Source: Buchnera aphidicola (lineage in GTDB: Bacteria > Pseudomonadota > Gammaproteobacteria > Enterobacterales > Enterobacteriaceae). Taken from it: DNA of 64,000 nucleotides. The notes beneath the pieces were generated by a model. That model worked only from the letters and a program-made list of their open reading frames with translations, did no database searches and was not told the DNA's origin. The translations under genes and the position numbers were made by a program. The stretch is from contig NZ_LT667500.1 in assembly GCF_900128725.1 (NCBI RefSeq), positions 62,001 through 126,000 of the forward strand, given 5' to 3'. Below are positions 1 through 9,788 of the stretch, in pieces; the stretch's first letter is position 1; the number at the start of each line of letters is the position of its first letter.

Positions 1-830
1 GATGGATTGGTTCTTATTTATCTACGTATTATTATTTATCTAGCTGTGTAATTGCTGGTCAAGATAATTTAATGGAAAGAGATTATTATTATACAGTATC
101 TAGAGATTTTAATGATTTGGAGTGCCCAAGTTATGTGGGACAACATAGCGCTAAAAAAAGTCTTTCTAGGTTGTTTTCAAAAAAAATTGCCACTCAAATA
201 TCTCCGGTAATATTTATCTCTGACATTGCAAGTGAATTTTTTGGTTATTTGGTGAATGCTGCTAATGGATACTCTATATATAAGAAATATACTTTTTTAC
301 TTAATTATTTAAATAAAAAAGTTTTTCCAGCGTGGTTCAATATTTTTGAAAACCCGTTTTTAGAGAAAGGTTTGTCTTCGCGCTTATTCGATGATGAAGG
401 AGTATCAACTATGGCTAGAAATATTATAGAAAATGGAATTTTAACTACTTGGCTATTAGATACGTATACGTCTAATCAATTGAATATGAATAATACGGGT
501 CATGCTGGGGGAATATATAATTGGATTGTTAGCAGCTCTCAGCCAACGAAATCGTTTGAAAATCTTTTACATACTATGAACCGAGGTTTTTTAGTTACAG
601 AGTTATTAGGGGATGGCGTGAATATAGTTACGGGAGATTATTCTCGAGGCGCGTGTGGTTTTTGGATTAACCAGGGGAGAATTCAATACCCCGTTAGCGA
701 AGTAACTATTTCTGGAAACTTAATTGACATGTGGAATAATATTGTTGCAATATCAGATGATATAAATTATAAAAGCAATATTCAATGTGCTTCTGTATTA
801 GTTGATAAAATACAGATTTCTGGTTGTTAA
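1..830 (+). CDS. pmbA: PmbA/TldE, metalloprotease subunit, 5' truncated by the window edge
   Basis: The reading frame is open from base 3 and gives the C-terminal 275 residues of TldE/PmbA (about 450 residues in E. coli), so the start lies before the window. In enterobacteria it pairs with TldD in a cytosolic protease that matures microcin B17 and degrades CcdA. Family signatures seen are GHAGGIYNW near the middle and LVTELLGDGVN followed by TGDYSRGACGFW towards the C-terminus. The first ATG in view (72) is internal: the conserved block before it (SSCVIAG) is still in frame. It is the only gene at this edge, and the RNase P RNA gene follows on the other strand. Confidence 0.9.
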   Translation, partial: WIGSYLSTYYYLSSCVIAGQDNLMERDYYYTVSRDFNDLECPSYVGQHSAKKSLSRLFSKKIATQISPVIFISDIASEFFGYLVNAANGYSIYKKYTFLLNYLNKKVFPAWFNIFENPFLEKGLSSRLFDDEGVSTMARNIIENGILTTWLLDTYTSNQLNMNNTGHAGGIYNWIVSSSQPTKSFENLLHTMNRGFLVTELLGDGVNIVTGDYSRGACGFWINQGRIQYPVSEVTISGNLIDMWNNIVAISDDINYKSNIQCASVLVDKIQISGC

Positions 831-877
831 TTTTTTTAAATTCTATTTTTATGAATAAAACTCTTTCAAATTATCTT

Positions 878-1265
878 GAAGCTGATCTATAAGCCGGGTT
901 CTGTTTACAACAGCCATTTATCTAGATTAATAATCTCTCATTAATTCAAGCAACCTACCCGGAGGAATGTACGGGTCATACCCTCCTATCTGGTCTTGCT
1001 CCTGGTGGAAGTTTACCGAGCCAAAATTGTTACCAATCTTGCGGTGCGCTTTTACCGCACCATTTCACCTGTACCTATATAAAATGATACTTTTATGATT
1101 CTAATATGGAGATTTTTTTATTTTACTTATTTAGGTAGTTTGTTTTCTGCTGCACTTGTCGTAAGATTGCTCTTCCCAGGCGTTACCTGGCACCACGCCC
1201 TACGGAGCCCGGACTTTCCTCTACATAATATGACAGTATTATATAGCGGCTGTTCGATCAACTTC
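878..1265 (-). ncRNA. rnpB: RNase P RNA (M1 RNA, bacterial type A)
   Basis: Read on the minus strand, the RNA starts GAAGTTGATCGAACAGCC and ends ACCCGGCTTATAGATCAGCTTC-like, so the ends pair as in E. coli M1 RNA (377 nt there, about 388 nt here). The universal core is clear: GAGGAAAGTCCGGGCTCC near 1195-1220, GGTGCCAGGTAACGCCTGG next to it, GGTGCGGTAAAAGCGCACC near 1040-1060, and AGAACCCGGCTTAT at the 3' end. The GC-rich core stands out against AT-rich flanks. It is the catalytic RNA that matures tRNA 5' ends. The segment near 1080-1135 is an AT-rich replacement of a variable peripheral helix. Open frames across it on the plus strand are chance. Confidence 0.97.
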
Positions 1266-2091
1266 ATGAAATATTTTTTGTGACAATAGTATTATATAGG
1301 ATATTTTTACTAAATCCACATATTTTGGCGGTTATTTTTATCGCAGTGGTGAGGGTTGTTTCTTTTTTTAAAAGATTAAAAATTTTTAATGTTTTTAAAG
1401 ATAAAATATTTTTTTTTTCTCGCTTGGCTCCGTCAATAACAATAGTTATTTCTCCTTTTCTCCAAGTTTCATCATGTTTTATAATATTAAATATTTGCTC
1501 AATAGTCCCGCTCTGAATATTCTCCCATCGCTTAGTTACTTCTTTAGCAATTGTTATTTTTCTCTCTTTTCCCATAACTTTTTTAATGATTTTAATAGTA
1601 TTAAGTAGTCTTTTTGAAGATTCGTACGTAATAATTGTTCTTTTTTCTCGGAACAAGGAATATATTTTTTTTTCACACAAGATTTTTTTTTTCGGTAAAA
1701 AACCTTCATAACAAAATTGGTTAGCTTGTAACCCGGATGCGCTTAGTGCTGTAATGGCGGCACAAGCGCCTGGTAGCGGAACTACCCGAATATTGTTTTT
1801 ATATGCGTTTTTTACAAGTAAGTAACCAGGATCATTAATAATAGGTGTTCCGGCCTTGGAAACGATTGCTAGATTATTTCCCTGGTTGAGCATATGTATA
1901 TATTTTTTAGTTTTTTGTTTTTCGTTTATGATATTTAAAGGTAATAATTTGTTTACAATAGAAAAATGTTTTAATAAAATAGAAGTATGTTTAATGCTTT
2001 CAGCTATTATATAATCTACTTGTTTTAATACATGAATCGATCGATGTGTGATATCTTCAAGATTCCCTATAGGGGTAGGAACAATATACAA
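1264..2091 (-). CDS. rsmI: 16S rRNA 2'-O-ribose C1402 methyltransferase RsmI
   Basis: The product is 275 residues (E. coli 286) and aligns along its length with RsmI (YraL), a SAM-dependent tetrapyrrole-methylase-fold enzyme that methylates the ribose of C1402 in the decoding centre. Seen: VPTPIGNLEDIT at 4-15, GTPIINDPGY at 81-90, PLPGACAAITALSASGL in the middle and RKGEITIVIDG towards the end. Two conserved segments are altered: the usual AEDTRHT reads AESIKHT (30-36) and SDAGTP reads SKAGTP (78-83), so two acidic residues near the SAM/active-site region are gone. The stop codon overlaps the first two bases of rnpB. Identity is certain; full activity is uncertain. Confidence 0.92.
   Translation of the reverse strand: MYIVPTPIGNLEDITHRSIHVLKQVDYIIAESIKHTSILLKHFSIVNKLLPLNIINEKQKTKKYIHMLNQGNNLAIVSKAGTPIINDPGYLLVKNAYKNNIRVVPLPGACAAITALSASGLQANQFCYEGFLPKKKILCEKKIYSLFREKRTIITYESSKRLLNTIKIIKKVMGKERKITIAKEVTKRWENIQSGTIEQIFNIIKHDETWRKGEITIVIDGAKREKKNILSLKTLKIFNLLKKETTLTTAIKITAKICGFSKNILYNTIVTKNIS
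1291..1320 (-). promoter_or_regulatory. Possible rnpB promoter inside rsmI
   Basis: On the minus strand a perfect TATAAT lies at 1291-1296, about 25 bases before the rnpB 5' end, with TGTGGA 18 bases further upstream (1315-1320) as a poor -35. A start here would give a short 5' leader needing processing. In AT-rich DNA a TATAAT by itself is weak evidence; co-transcription with rsmI is the alternative. Confidence 0.3.
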
Positions 2092-2370
2092 TAAGCCTAT
2101 ATTTTTTTTTTTTTATACACGATTACATTTCCTTATATTTTAGCCTTTTCATTAATTTCTAAGAAATTTTTATGTATAGATCTTTTTTATTATAGCATAT
2201 AATTACTTATTAGTATGTTAAAACGTAGCTGTGAAGTTTTTTATATTTTTTAGAATTTATATAGATACAGAGAAGAATGTTTTAAAAAGTGTATGAACTT
2301 TTTCTAAAGCAACATTTTAGATATCCGCGTGATATAAAAATAATTTTTATACTTTGTAGGGCAGAAATCG

Positions 2371-3582
2371 TTGAAAAGAACAGTAATTACAGGATTCGGA
2401 ATTTTATCTAGCCTAGGCAGCGTAAAAGAAGAAATTGTAAGATCATTACAAAACGGTATTTCAGGAATAGTTTTTTCTAAAGCAATGAAAGAGCTGGGTT
2501 TACGCAGTACAGTTTGGGGAGATATACCATTTCATCGGTGTCAGGAAATACCAGAAAAATTTTTAAGATTTATGAATTTATCTTCTATGTATTCGTATTT
2601 ATCTATGAAAGATGCTATTAAAGATAGCGGCTTATATGCTGATATGTATATGAAAAATCCTAGAGCGGGTATTATTATAGGCTCAGGAAGCGGCTCAGCT
2701 CAAGCTTATAGATCTATTTTTCAAAAAAAAAAGGATCGTAGACATCGGATTAGCCCATACATAGCTATTAAAAATTTATCTTCTTCTATTTCCGCGTGTT
2801 TGGGTACTTTTTTTAAAATTTATGGTGTTAATTATTCTATTTGTTCAGCATGTGCTACATCCGCCCATTGTATTGGGAATGCATATGAATTAATTTCATC
2901 AGGAAAACAGGATATTATTTTTGCTGGAGGTGGGGAAGAATTAAGTATTGAGTTAGCTTGTCAGTTTGATGCTATGAGAATTTTATCGTCGAATTTTAAT
3001 GATTGCCCCCATTCTTCTTCTAGAGCATTTGATCGAGATCGTGATGGTTTTGTTCTTTCTGGCGGTAGCGGTGTATTAGTATTAGAAGAGTTAAATTTTG
3101 CGTTATCAAGAAATGCCAAGATATATGCTGAAATTGTAGGTTATAGCGCTACCGGTGATGGCAACAGCATCGTCCTCCCTTCGGGGAGCGGGTTTATACG
3201 TTGTATGAAAAATGCTATGAAAAATATTCACGGTTCTATAGATTATATTAATGCTCACGGTACATCTACACAAATCGGTGATTTAACAGAGTTATCTGCT
3301 ATAAAAAAAGCGTTTAAAGGACTTGCGATGCCTTATATTTCCTCTACAAAATCTATTTCCGGCCATTCTTTAGGAGCGTCAGGCGTGCAGGAAATTATTT
3401 ATACGCTTTTAATGATGAAGTATTATTTTATAGCTCCGAGTATCAACATAGATACGTTAGACCCATGCATTAGCAATATGAATATTGTTCAAAAAAAAAT
3501 GAATAAAATTTTTAATACAGCAATGTCTAACAGTTTTGGTTTTGGCGGCACTAATGTTAGTTTAGTGATTCAAAGATATTAG
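2371..3582 (+). CDS. fabB: 3-oxoacyl-[ACP] synthase I (KASI, FabB)
   Basis: Condensing enzyme that elongates acyl-ACP with malonyl-ACP in cytosolic fatty-acid synthesis. The 403 residues match E. coli FabB (406) throughout. The thiolase-fold catalytic set is complete: nucleophile Cys161 in SACATSAHC, His296 in NAHGTST, Lys327 in STKSISGHS and His332. The glycine-rich NSFGFGGTN sits near the C-terminus. Translation starts at TTG: the family N-terminus MKRTVITGFGI begins exactly there, an AGGG lies upstream, and no ATG is in frame. A ten-base A run at 2723-2732 stays in frame (QKKK at 119-121). The gene is transcribed away from rsmI and is followed 250 bases later by talA. Confidence 0.96.
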   Translation: MKRTVITGFGILSSLGSVKEEIVRSLQNGISGIVFSKAMKELGLRSTVWGDIPFHRCQEIPEKFLRFMNLSSMYSYLSMKDAIKDSGLYADMYMKNPRAGIIIGSGSGSAQAYRSIFQKKKDRRHRISPYIAIKNLSSSISACLGTFFKIYGVNYSICSACATSAHCIGNAYELISSGKQDIIFAGGGEELSIELACQFDAMRILSSNFNDCPHSSSRAFDRDRDGFVLSGGSGVLVLEELNFALSRNAKIYAEIVGYSATGDGNSIVLPSGSGFIRCMKNAMKNIHGSIDYINAHGTSTQIGDLTELSAIKKAFKGLAMPYISSTKSISGHSLGASGVQEIIYTLLMMKYYFIAPSINIDTLDPCISNMNIVQKKMNKIFNTAMSNSFGFGGTNVSLVIQRY

Positions 3583-3831
3583 AGGTAGAGAAGAAAGTAT
3601 TTCGCAGCGTGATAATTAAATTAATAGCTCAATGATTTTTTGTTTACAGTTCAGTGTATTAAAGTATTTCTTAATATTTTTATATACCCGAATAGTTCTG
3701 TGTATAATACTAGCTAACATGAGTTCTATCATCTTTTTTAGTATTATCGTAGTAATAATATTATGATATTGGGCTTTCTTAGTTTTTTTGAAATTACTAT
3801 ATTTATTAATATAAAACATTAAAGGCTGATT

Positions 3832-4788
3832 ATGAACCAACTAGAATTATTAAAAAAACATACTATAGTAGTATTAGATAGCGGGGATATAGAGGTTATA
3901 AAAAAATATCGACCAGAGGACGCCACTACTAATCCTACATTAATTTTAAATAGCGCGTTATCTGAAAAATATGACTTTATCATAAATAATGCAGTTCAAT
4001 ATGCTAAAGGTATAGGTGGGTCTCGATCAAAGAAAATAAAAAATGCCTGTAATATGGTTTCTGCAGGATTTGGAGTAGAAATTTTAAAATATATTCCTGG
4101 ATATATATCAACAGAAATTGATGCGCGCTTATCTTTTAATACAGAACAATGTATTCAAGAAGCGGTACAAATAATTAAATTATATAATGATCTTGGCGTT
4201 CATTCTTCTAGAGTATTAATTAAGTTAGCAGCAACTTGGGAATGCATTCAAGCCGCTCGTCAATTGAAAGATTTGGGTATTTTATGTAATTTAACTTTAT
4301 TATTTTCCTTTGCTCAAGCTCGAGCATGCGCAGAAGCAAATGTTTTTTTAATTTCTCCTTTTGTTGGAAGGATTTATGATTGGTATAAAAAATTAAATTT
4401 ATTGTCCAATTATTGTTGGGAAACAGATCCGGGGGTAGTTGCTGTTAGGAAAATATTTACTTATTATAAAAAGAATATGTATAAAACGATTATTATGGGA
4501 GCTAGTTTTCGTTCATTAGGGCAAATTTTAGAATTAACTGGATGTGATCGGCTTACTATATCTCCTAGTTTATTAGATCAATTAATGATGAAGAAGGGTG
4601 ATATTATTAAAAAATTAGATGCCAAAAAAATTTCTAAATCCAAGGATAAACCTATTCCATTGTCAGAATCAGAGTTTAGATTTTTGCATAACCAAGATGC
4701 TATGGCTGTTGAAAAATTGTCAGAAGGTATTCGACAGTTTAGTGCAGATCAGATAAAATTAGAAGAATTACTACTCGAGAGATTTTAG
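3832..4788 (+). CDS. talA: Transaldolase (TalA type)
   Basis: Moves a dihydroxyacetone unit between sugar phosphates in the non-oxidative pentose phosphate pathway. The 318 residues match enterobacterial transaldolases (316-317). Visible: DATTNPTLIL at 30-39, STEIDARLSF at 93-102, the Schiff-base lysine Lys131 in RVLIKLAATW, CNLTLLFSFAQARACAEA and ISPFVGRIYDWY. The C-terminal MAVEKLSEGIRQF block is closer to E. coli TalA than TalB. It sits directly before transketolase, so the two reversible sugar-phosphate enzymes are side by side and can supply erythrose-4-phosphate for aroH and ribose-5-phosphate for histidine and nucleotides. The intervals on either side (3583-3831 and 4789-4868) hold no gene. 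Confidence 0.96.
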   Translation: MNQLELLKKHTIVVLDSGDIEVIKKYRPEDATTNPTLILNSALSEKYDFIINNAVQYAKGIGGSRSKKIKNACNMVSAGFGVEILKYIPGYISTEIDARLSFNTEQCIQEAVQIIKLYNDLGVHSSRVLIKLAATWECIQAARQLKDLGILCNLTLLFSFAQARACAEANVFLISPFVGRIYDWYKKLNLLSNYCWETDPGVVAVRKIFTYYKKNMYKTIIMGASFRSLGQILELTGCDRLTISPSLLDQLMMKKGDIIKKLDAKKISKSKDKPIPLSESEFRFLHNQDAMAVEKLSEGIRQFSADQIKLEELLLERF

Positions 4789-4868
4789 GGTAGAAATTTT
4801 TAATTTAAAAATATATTCTTTTCATTAATTTTTAAAAAGATTATATTATCAAAAAAAGGAAAAAATAT

Positions 4869-6860
4869 ATGCTATCTCGAAAAGATTTATCTAATGCGTT
4901 ACGTATATTGAGTATAGATGCAATTGAAAAAGCCAAATCAGGTCACCCCGGGGCTCCCATGGGCATGGCTGACATTGCAGAAGTATTGTGGCGTGATTTT
5001 TTACGTCATAATCCAAAAAATCCTTCTTGGTCTAACAGGGATAGATTCATCTTGTCTAATGGGCATGCGTCTATGTTGCTATATAGTCTGTTACATCTTT
5101 CAGGATATGACATTTCAATAGAAGATTTAAAAAATTTTAGACAATGTTTTTCTAAAACACCAGGTCATCCTGAAGTACATTGTACTCCGGGAGTAGAGGT
5201 TACTACAGGGCCTTTAGGACAAGGTTTAGCCTCAGGTGTTGGAATGGCGGTTGCTGAAAAATTGTTATCTCAGAGCTTCAATAAAAAACATTTTAATATT
5301 GTAGATCATTACACATGGGTATTCGCTGGAGACGGATGTTTAATGGAAGGTATTTCTCATGAAGCTTGTTCTTTAGCTGGTACATTAGGTTTAGGGAAAT
5401 TAATTGTTTTTTATGATAAAAATGGTATTTCAATTGATGGAGAGGTATCTAATTGGTTTACTGATCATACAAAACAACGATTTTTATCGTACAATTGGCA
5501 TGTTATTGAAATCAACGGACATGTTGTAGAGGAAATTATTGAAGCTATTAAAATATCTAAAAAGAATATTTCACAGCCTTCTTTAATTCTTTGTAATACA
5601 GTCATTGGATTTGGCTCGCCTAATAAATCTGGTCGATCCATCTCTCATGGCGCTCCCCTAGGTGAGGTTGAGACATCTTTCACTCGAAAACAATTAAATT
5701 GGCCGCATCCGCCATTTGAAATACCGGAATCGATTTATTTAAAATGGAACTCGGTTAATAAAGGTCAACAGTTAGAGTCATCTTGGAATCAGTTGTTTAA
5801 AGAATATACTAAAGAGTATCCTGAACTATCAAGAGAATATATTCGTCGTTTAAGTCAAAAATTACCTGAGCAGCTATCCTCTACCTTTAAAAAAATGCTT
5901 CTTCAATTAAATAATGATCCTCGAAATATTTCTACACGAGAAGCTTCTCAAAATGTATTAGAAAAAATAGGATCTTTATTGCCTGAATTAATCGGAGGAT
6001 CTGCTGATTTAGCGCCTAGCAATTTAACGCTTTGGTCTGGCTCTAAGTCGATACACAATACCTTCCAAGGTAATTATATTCATTACGGCGTTAGAGAATT
6101 TGGAATGACAGCTATAGCTAATGGTATTTATCACCACGGAGGCTTTATTCCCTATACGGCTACTTTTTTAGTTTTTGTAGATTATGCTCGAAATGCTGTT
6201 CGTATGGCCGCATTGATGAAAACTAAACAAATCTTTATATATACACATGATTCTATCGGATTAGGAGAAGACGGACCTACACACCAGCCTATTGAGCATA
6301 TTTCAACCTTACGGTATATACCTAACTTAAGTGTTTGGAGGCCGTGTGACTCAGTAGAAACGGCTGTTTCTTGGTGTTATGCAATTAATAGATCTAAAGG
6401 TCCCACAGCTCTAATCTTATCTCGTCAGAATATTTGTCAAGTAGCTAGAAAAAATAATCAAATACAAAATATTTTTAAAGGAGGTTATATTTTAAGGGAG
6501 TACGGTAAAAATATATCACTAATTATCATAGCAACTGGATCCGAAGTCCCGCTAGCAATACAAGTTGCAAAAAAATTATATCAAGACGGTTATAATACTC
6601 GAGTAGTATCTATGGTGTCTTCTGATTGTTTTGATAATCAAAAGAGTGCATATCGTGATTCTGTTTTACCGAAAAAAATAGTTTTTAGAGTATCTATCGA
6701 AGCTGGTATTAGTGAATATTGGTATAAATATGTTGGCATGAATGGAGTGAGGATTGGGATAGATAGTTTTGGAGAATCTGGTCCTGGGGGAATGTTGTTT
6801 GAAATTTTTGGTTTTACCGTTAATAAAATTATAGATCGTATTAAAAAAAGTTTTTTTTAA
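4869..6860 (+). CDS. tktB: Transketolase
   Basis: Thiamine-diphosphate enzyme transferring two-carbon ketol units in the pentose phosphate pathway. The 663 residues agree with E. coli transketolases (663-667). Seen in order: [14 protein letters not shown] near 17-30, [27 protein letters not shown], the ThDP/Mg motif starting AGDGCLMEG with the distal Asn in [10 protein letters not shown], then in the pyrimidine domain [11 protein letters not shown] with the catalytic Glu, and [17 protein letters not shown]. The ATG follows an AAAAAAGGA-type ribosome site. tktA and tktB cannot be separated with certainty; tktB is the name used at this position in Buchnera. It is probably transcribed with talA (80-base gap). 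Confidence 0.95.
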   Translation: MLSRKDLSNALRILSIDAIEKAKSGHPGAPMGMADIAEVLWRDFLRHNPKNPSWSNRDRFILSNGHASMLLYSLLHLSGYDISIEDLKNFRQCFSKTPGHPEVHCTPGVEVTTGPLGQGLASGVGMAVAEKLLSQSFNKKHFNIVDHYTWVFAGDGCLMEGISHEACSLAGTLGLGKLIVFYDKNGISIDGEVSNWFTDHTKQRFLSYNWHVIEINGHVVEEIIEAIKISKKNISQPSLILCNTVIGFGSPNKSGRSISHGAPLGEVETSFTRKQLNWPHPPFEIPESIYLKWNSVNKGQQLESSWNQLFKEYTKEYPELSREYIRRLSQKLPEQLSSTFKKMLLQLNNDPRNISTREASQNVLEKIGSLLPELIGGSADLAPSNLTLWSGSKSIHNTFQGNYIHYGVREFGMTAIANGIYHHGGFIPYTATFLVFVDYARNAVRMAALMKTKQIFIYTHDSIGLGEDGPTHQPIEHISTLRYIPNLSVWRPCDSVETAVSWCYAINRSKGPTALILSRQNICQVARKNNQIQNIFKGGYILREYGKNISLIIIATGSEVPLAIQVAKKLYQDGYNTRVVSMVSSDCFDNQKSAYRDSVLPKKIVFRVSIEAGISEYWYKYVGMNGVRIGIDSFGESGPGGMLFEIFGFTVNKIIDRIKKSFF

Positions 6861-6977
6861 CTTTTTTATTTCTAGTTTTTTATACAAAAACTATTATTTC
6901 ATTTTTTTATGATAGTTTTTTATTATATCTACAAACTTGCAAGCCATATACATAAATATAATATTAGGACATATAGT

Positions 6978-8108
6978 GTGCACACTAAAGTTTTAAATCT
7001 TGCGCAAAAGTTAATAAATATACCTTCAATCAGTCCTAAAGATTTTGGCTGTCAAGATATTTTAGCAAAAATTCTTCAATCATATGGCTTTACTATAGAG
7101 AGAATGAATTTTAAAGATACAAAAAATTTTTGGGCATGGAGAGGATTTGGTAAAACTATAACGTTTGTTGGGCATACTGATGTAGTTCCGCCTGGAGATA
7201 TAAAAAATTGGTATACCCCCCCGTTTACCTCTACTATAAAAAAAAATATTTTATTTGGCAGGGGGGCAGTTGATATGAAAGGTTCAATAGCTGCTATGCT
7301 AATAGCAGTAGAGTCTTTTATTAAAAAAAAACCGACCCATAACGGCCGTATATCTTTTTTAATAACTTCAGATGAAGAGTCTGACGGTACAAATGGCACA
7401 AGAAAGGTTGTTTCGATATTAAAAAATAGAAACGAAAGAATTAACTATTGCCTTATAGGCGAACCAACCAGTGAAAATGTGTTAGGTGATTGTATAAAAA
7501 ACGGTCGTAGAGGCTCTTTGTCTGCCAATCTAAAAATATATGGTAAGCAAGGTCATATCGCTTATCCTAAAGGAGCAATAAATCCTATTCATTCTTCTCT
7601 CCCGTTTTTGCTGGAGTTATCTTTACTATCATTTGATAACGGAAATATTTTTTTTGAACCTTCCTCTATTCAAGTTGTCAAAATTGATTCAGGAAAAAAT
7701 TATACAGTTAATATGATTCCCGGCGAATTAAAAATTTTTTTTAATATTCGTTTTAATTCTCTTGTTTCTAAAGCTACCATCATGAATGTTATTGAAAATT
7801 TATTAATAAAGCACGCGCTGAAGTATTCTATTTCCTGGATAGTATGTGCCGAGCCATTCATTTCTTCCCCGAAAGTTTTATCTCAAGCGTTATCAGAGAG
7901 CATAGGTGCATGTGCGAACATTATACCGGTCATTAAAACGAATGGCGGTACTTCGGATGGTAGATTTTTATTTTCTCTAGCAGATGAAGTAATAGAATTT
8001 GGTTTATTAAATTCCACTATTCATCAAGCAAACGAGTGTGTTAATATTTTCGACTTATTAAAGTTACAGAATATTTATTATCACGTCTTGAACAAGTTAT
8101 TGTTGTAA
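6978..8108 (+). CDS. dapE: Succinyl-diaminopimelate desuccinylase DapE
   Basis: Hydrolyses N-succinyl-LL-diaminopimelate, a late step to lysine and the peptidoglycan precursor meso-DAP. With the GTG start at 6978 the product is 376 residues (E. coli 375). An AGGA at 6966-6969 is well spaced for that GTG, and family similarity (VLNLAQKLINIPSISP) begins straight after it. An ATG at 6909 would add 23 unrelated residues. M20-family metal and catalytic residues are present: GHTDVVPPGD, GRGAVDMKGS, TSDEESDGTNGT, GEPTSENV and the C-terminal His in STIHQANECV. It is convergent with dapA, which acts earlier in the same pathway. An 18-base T run (8117-8134) follows the stop. Confidence 0.95.
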   Translation: MHTKVLNLAQKLINIPSISPKDFGCQDILAKILQSYGFTIERMNFKDTKNFWAWRGFGKTITFVGHTDVVPPGDIKNWYTPPFTSTIKKNILFGRGAVDMKGSIAAMLIAVESFIKKKPTHNGRISFLITSDEESDGTNGTRKVVSILKNRNERINYCLIGEPTSENVLGDCIKNGRRGSLSANLKIYGKQGHIAYPKGAINPIHSSLPFLLELSLLSFDNGNIFFEPSSIQVVKIDSGKNYTVNMIPGELKIFFNIRFNSLVSKATIMNVIENLLIKHALKYSISWIVCAEPFISSPKVLSQALSESIGACANIIPVIKTNGGTSDGRFLFSLADEVIEFGLLNSTIHQANECVNIFDLLKLQNIYYHVLNKLLL

Positions 8109-8211
8109 ATATCTATTTTTTTTTTTTTTTTTTTGATTAATATAAGTATATTTTGCTTGTTTTAACAAGGGTATAGATGATACTTATTGGATATAAATAA
8201 AAATATTAATA

Positions 8212-8256
8212 TTGCATTTTTATGCAATGATAAAGTTAATATTCATCATTGCATAA
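8212..8256. terminator. Stem-loop between convergent dapE and dapA, probable terminator
   Basis: A perfect 12-base inverted repeat, TTATGCAATGAT at 8220-8231 and ATCATTGCATAA at 8245-8256, encloses a 13-base loop. A second, mutually exclusive hairpin uses TTGCAT (8212-8217) and ATGCAA (8222-8227) around four T. The location between two converging genes suggests a shared terminator. The base composition makes one such repeat per window possible by chance. Confidence 0.45.
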
Positions 8257-8401
8257 GAAATATATAAAAATATTATTATCTAATAATTTTATTTTTTTTT
8301 CAAAAATTATTAATTATTTACATTAATATATAAATTGGACAATGACATGATTCAGTATTTAATTATGCGATTTGTAGTATTTTTACAGCGTACTGGTTTT
8401 T

Positions 8402-9286
8402 TTATTTTGCATATAAATTTATTGAATCAATAGTCGAGCTTAAGGTTGCTTGATTTTTTTTTAATAACGGTGTCATAGGTAATCTTAAGGTATTATGTTT
8501 TATTAACCCAATATAATGTGCAGCCCATTTAATGGGGATGGGATTAGTTTCTTGAAATAAGAGATGGTGTAAAATAGTTAATTTTTTATTAATTAGTCTA
8601 GCTTTAGCAAAATCGCCTTGTAAAGCGAAGTTACACATTTGAGTCATGTAAGGCGCAGCAATATTAGCCGTTACTGAAATTACACCTTGGCCACCTAGTT
8701 GCATAAAATCTAAAGCCGTTGTATCATCTCCGCTGATTAATATAAAATCTTTTTTGACTAATGGTTTAATTTGATTGACTCGAGATAAATCGCCAGACGC
8801 ATCTTTCAATCCAATTATATTATCTAGTTTAGATAATCGGATGATAGTTTTAGGCAATAAATCACATCCAGTTCGATTAGGTACATTATATAATATTTGG
8901 GGCAAATCTGTATTTTCAGAAATCGCTCGAAAGTGAAGATAGAGGCCTTTTTGTGTTGGTTTGTTGTAGTAGGGAGTGACACTCAAACATCCAGAAATAC
9001 CTGACTTTTCAAGATTTTTAGTTAATAGAATGCTCTCTGATGTTGCGTTAGCTCCAGTTCCTGCAATAATTGGTATATTTTCATCTGCTAATTCTAGTGT
9101 ATGCATAATTACACTAGCGTGTTCGCGTTGGTTTAATGTTGCTGATTCCCCAGTTGTTCCGACTGAAACTATTGCATTGGTTTTATTTTTAATATGATAA
9201 TGAACTAATTTTTTTAAACTTTTTTTACAGAGCCGGCCTTTATCGTCCATAGGCGTAATTAAAGCAACAATACTTCCTTTAAACAT
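8402..9286 (-). CDS. dapA: 4-hydroxy-tetrahydrodipicolinate synthase DapA
   Basis: Condenses pyruvate with aspartate-semialdehyde, the first committed step to lysine and DAP. The ATG at 9286 gives 294 residues (E. coli 292) and the family start [14 protein letters not shown]; a GGGAAG lies before it. An upstream GTG at 9307 would add seven residues with no family match. Seen: [12 protein letters not shown] at 41-52, [26 protein letters not shown] (catalytic Tyr), the Schiff-base Lys in [10 protein letters not shown] and [11 protein letters not shown]. Positions matching the E. coli lysine-inhibition site (His56, Asn80, Glu84) are retained, so feedback control may persist. It reads alone towards dapE. 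Confidence 0.95.
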   Translation of the reverse strand: MFKGSIVALITPMDDKGRLCKKSLKKLVHYHIKNKTNAIVSVGTTGESATLNQREHASVIMHTLELADENIPIIAGTGANATSESILLTKNLEKSGISGCLSVTPYYNKPTQKGLYLHFRAISENTDLPQILYNVPNRTGCDLLPKTIIRLSKLDNIIGLKDASGDLSRVNQIKPLVKKDFILISGDDTTALDFMQLGGQGVISVTANIAAPYMTQMCNFALQGDFAKARLINKKLTILHHLLFQETNPIPIKWAAHYIGLIKHNTLRLPMTPLLKKNQATLSSTIDSINLYAK

Positions 9287-9788
9287 TTTTTTCTTCCCTG
9301 TGAACACAAGAATATAAGTATTATAATAAAATTATAATGTTTGAATAATTAATATGTTATTTTGCAGTGATTCCATTTCTCGGTATAAATATATTTAATA
9401 AATTATAGAATTAAATATATGTATAAGTATTTTTTTTCTAAAAATAAAATGTTTTTTTAATTTTTGTAAGTGAAAAAATATCAAGTATTGAGATAAATAT
9501 CGTTTTGGTAAGTGTAAAAAATTATATTTAAAGTTTTCTATCATATTTTTTAAATTAATTATATTTATTGTCATTAAACATAGTAACTTTTACGATTTTA
9601 TTTATTTATTATAAATATATGATATTTAATATATTAATATATATAAAATAGAATTGAGTTTTTTTAAAAAAAATATTAGAACATTTATTCTTTAGTTCTA
9701 TTTTTTTCGATAGATAGTATTTATACTATAGATTTTATTTATTATAGTATATGGTTAAAAACTTAATCTCTGGTATTTGTATTTATTA
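9287..9788. other. AT-rich spacer between aroC and dapA
   Basis: About 500 bases of very AT-rich sequence upstream of dapA and downstream of aroC, both on the minus strand. I see no coding similarity, tRNA or strong hairpin. TATAAT-like boxes occur (for example the complement of 9320-9325) that could serve dapA, but such boxes are common at this composition. Confidence 0.5.

Noticed and set aside
1095..1283. Open frame of 62 codons on the plus strand
   Set aside because: It lies wholly across the complement of the RNase P RNA and has no family match.
3616..3840. Minus-strand frame of 74 codons between fabB and talA
   Set aside because: Runs into the talA start, AT-driven composition, no similarity; chance.
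6909..6977. ATG-started N-terminal extension of DapE
   Set aside because: The 23 residues have no family match, and a GTG with a good ribosome site marks the true start at 6978.
8117..8134. T18 homopolymer after dapE
   Set aside because: Long, but in noncoding DNA directly after a stop codon; no frame or structure depends on it.
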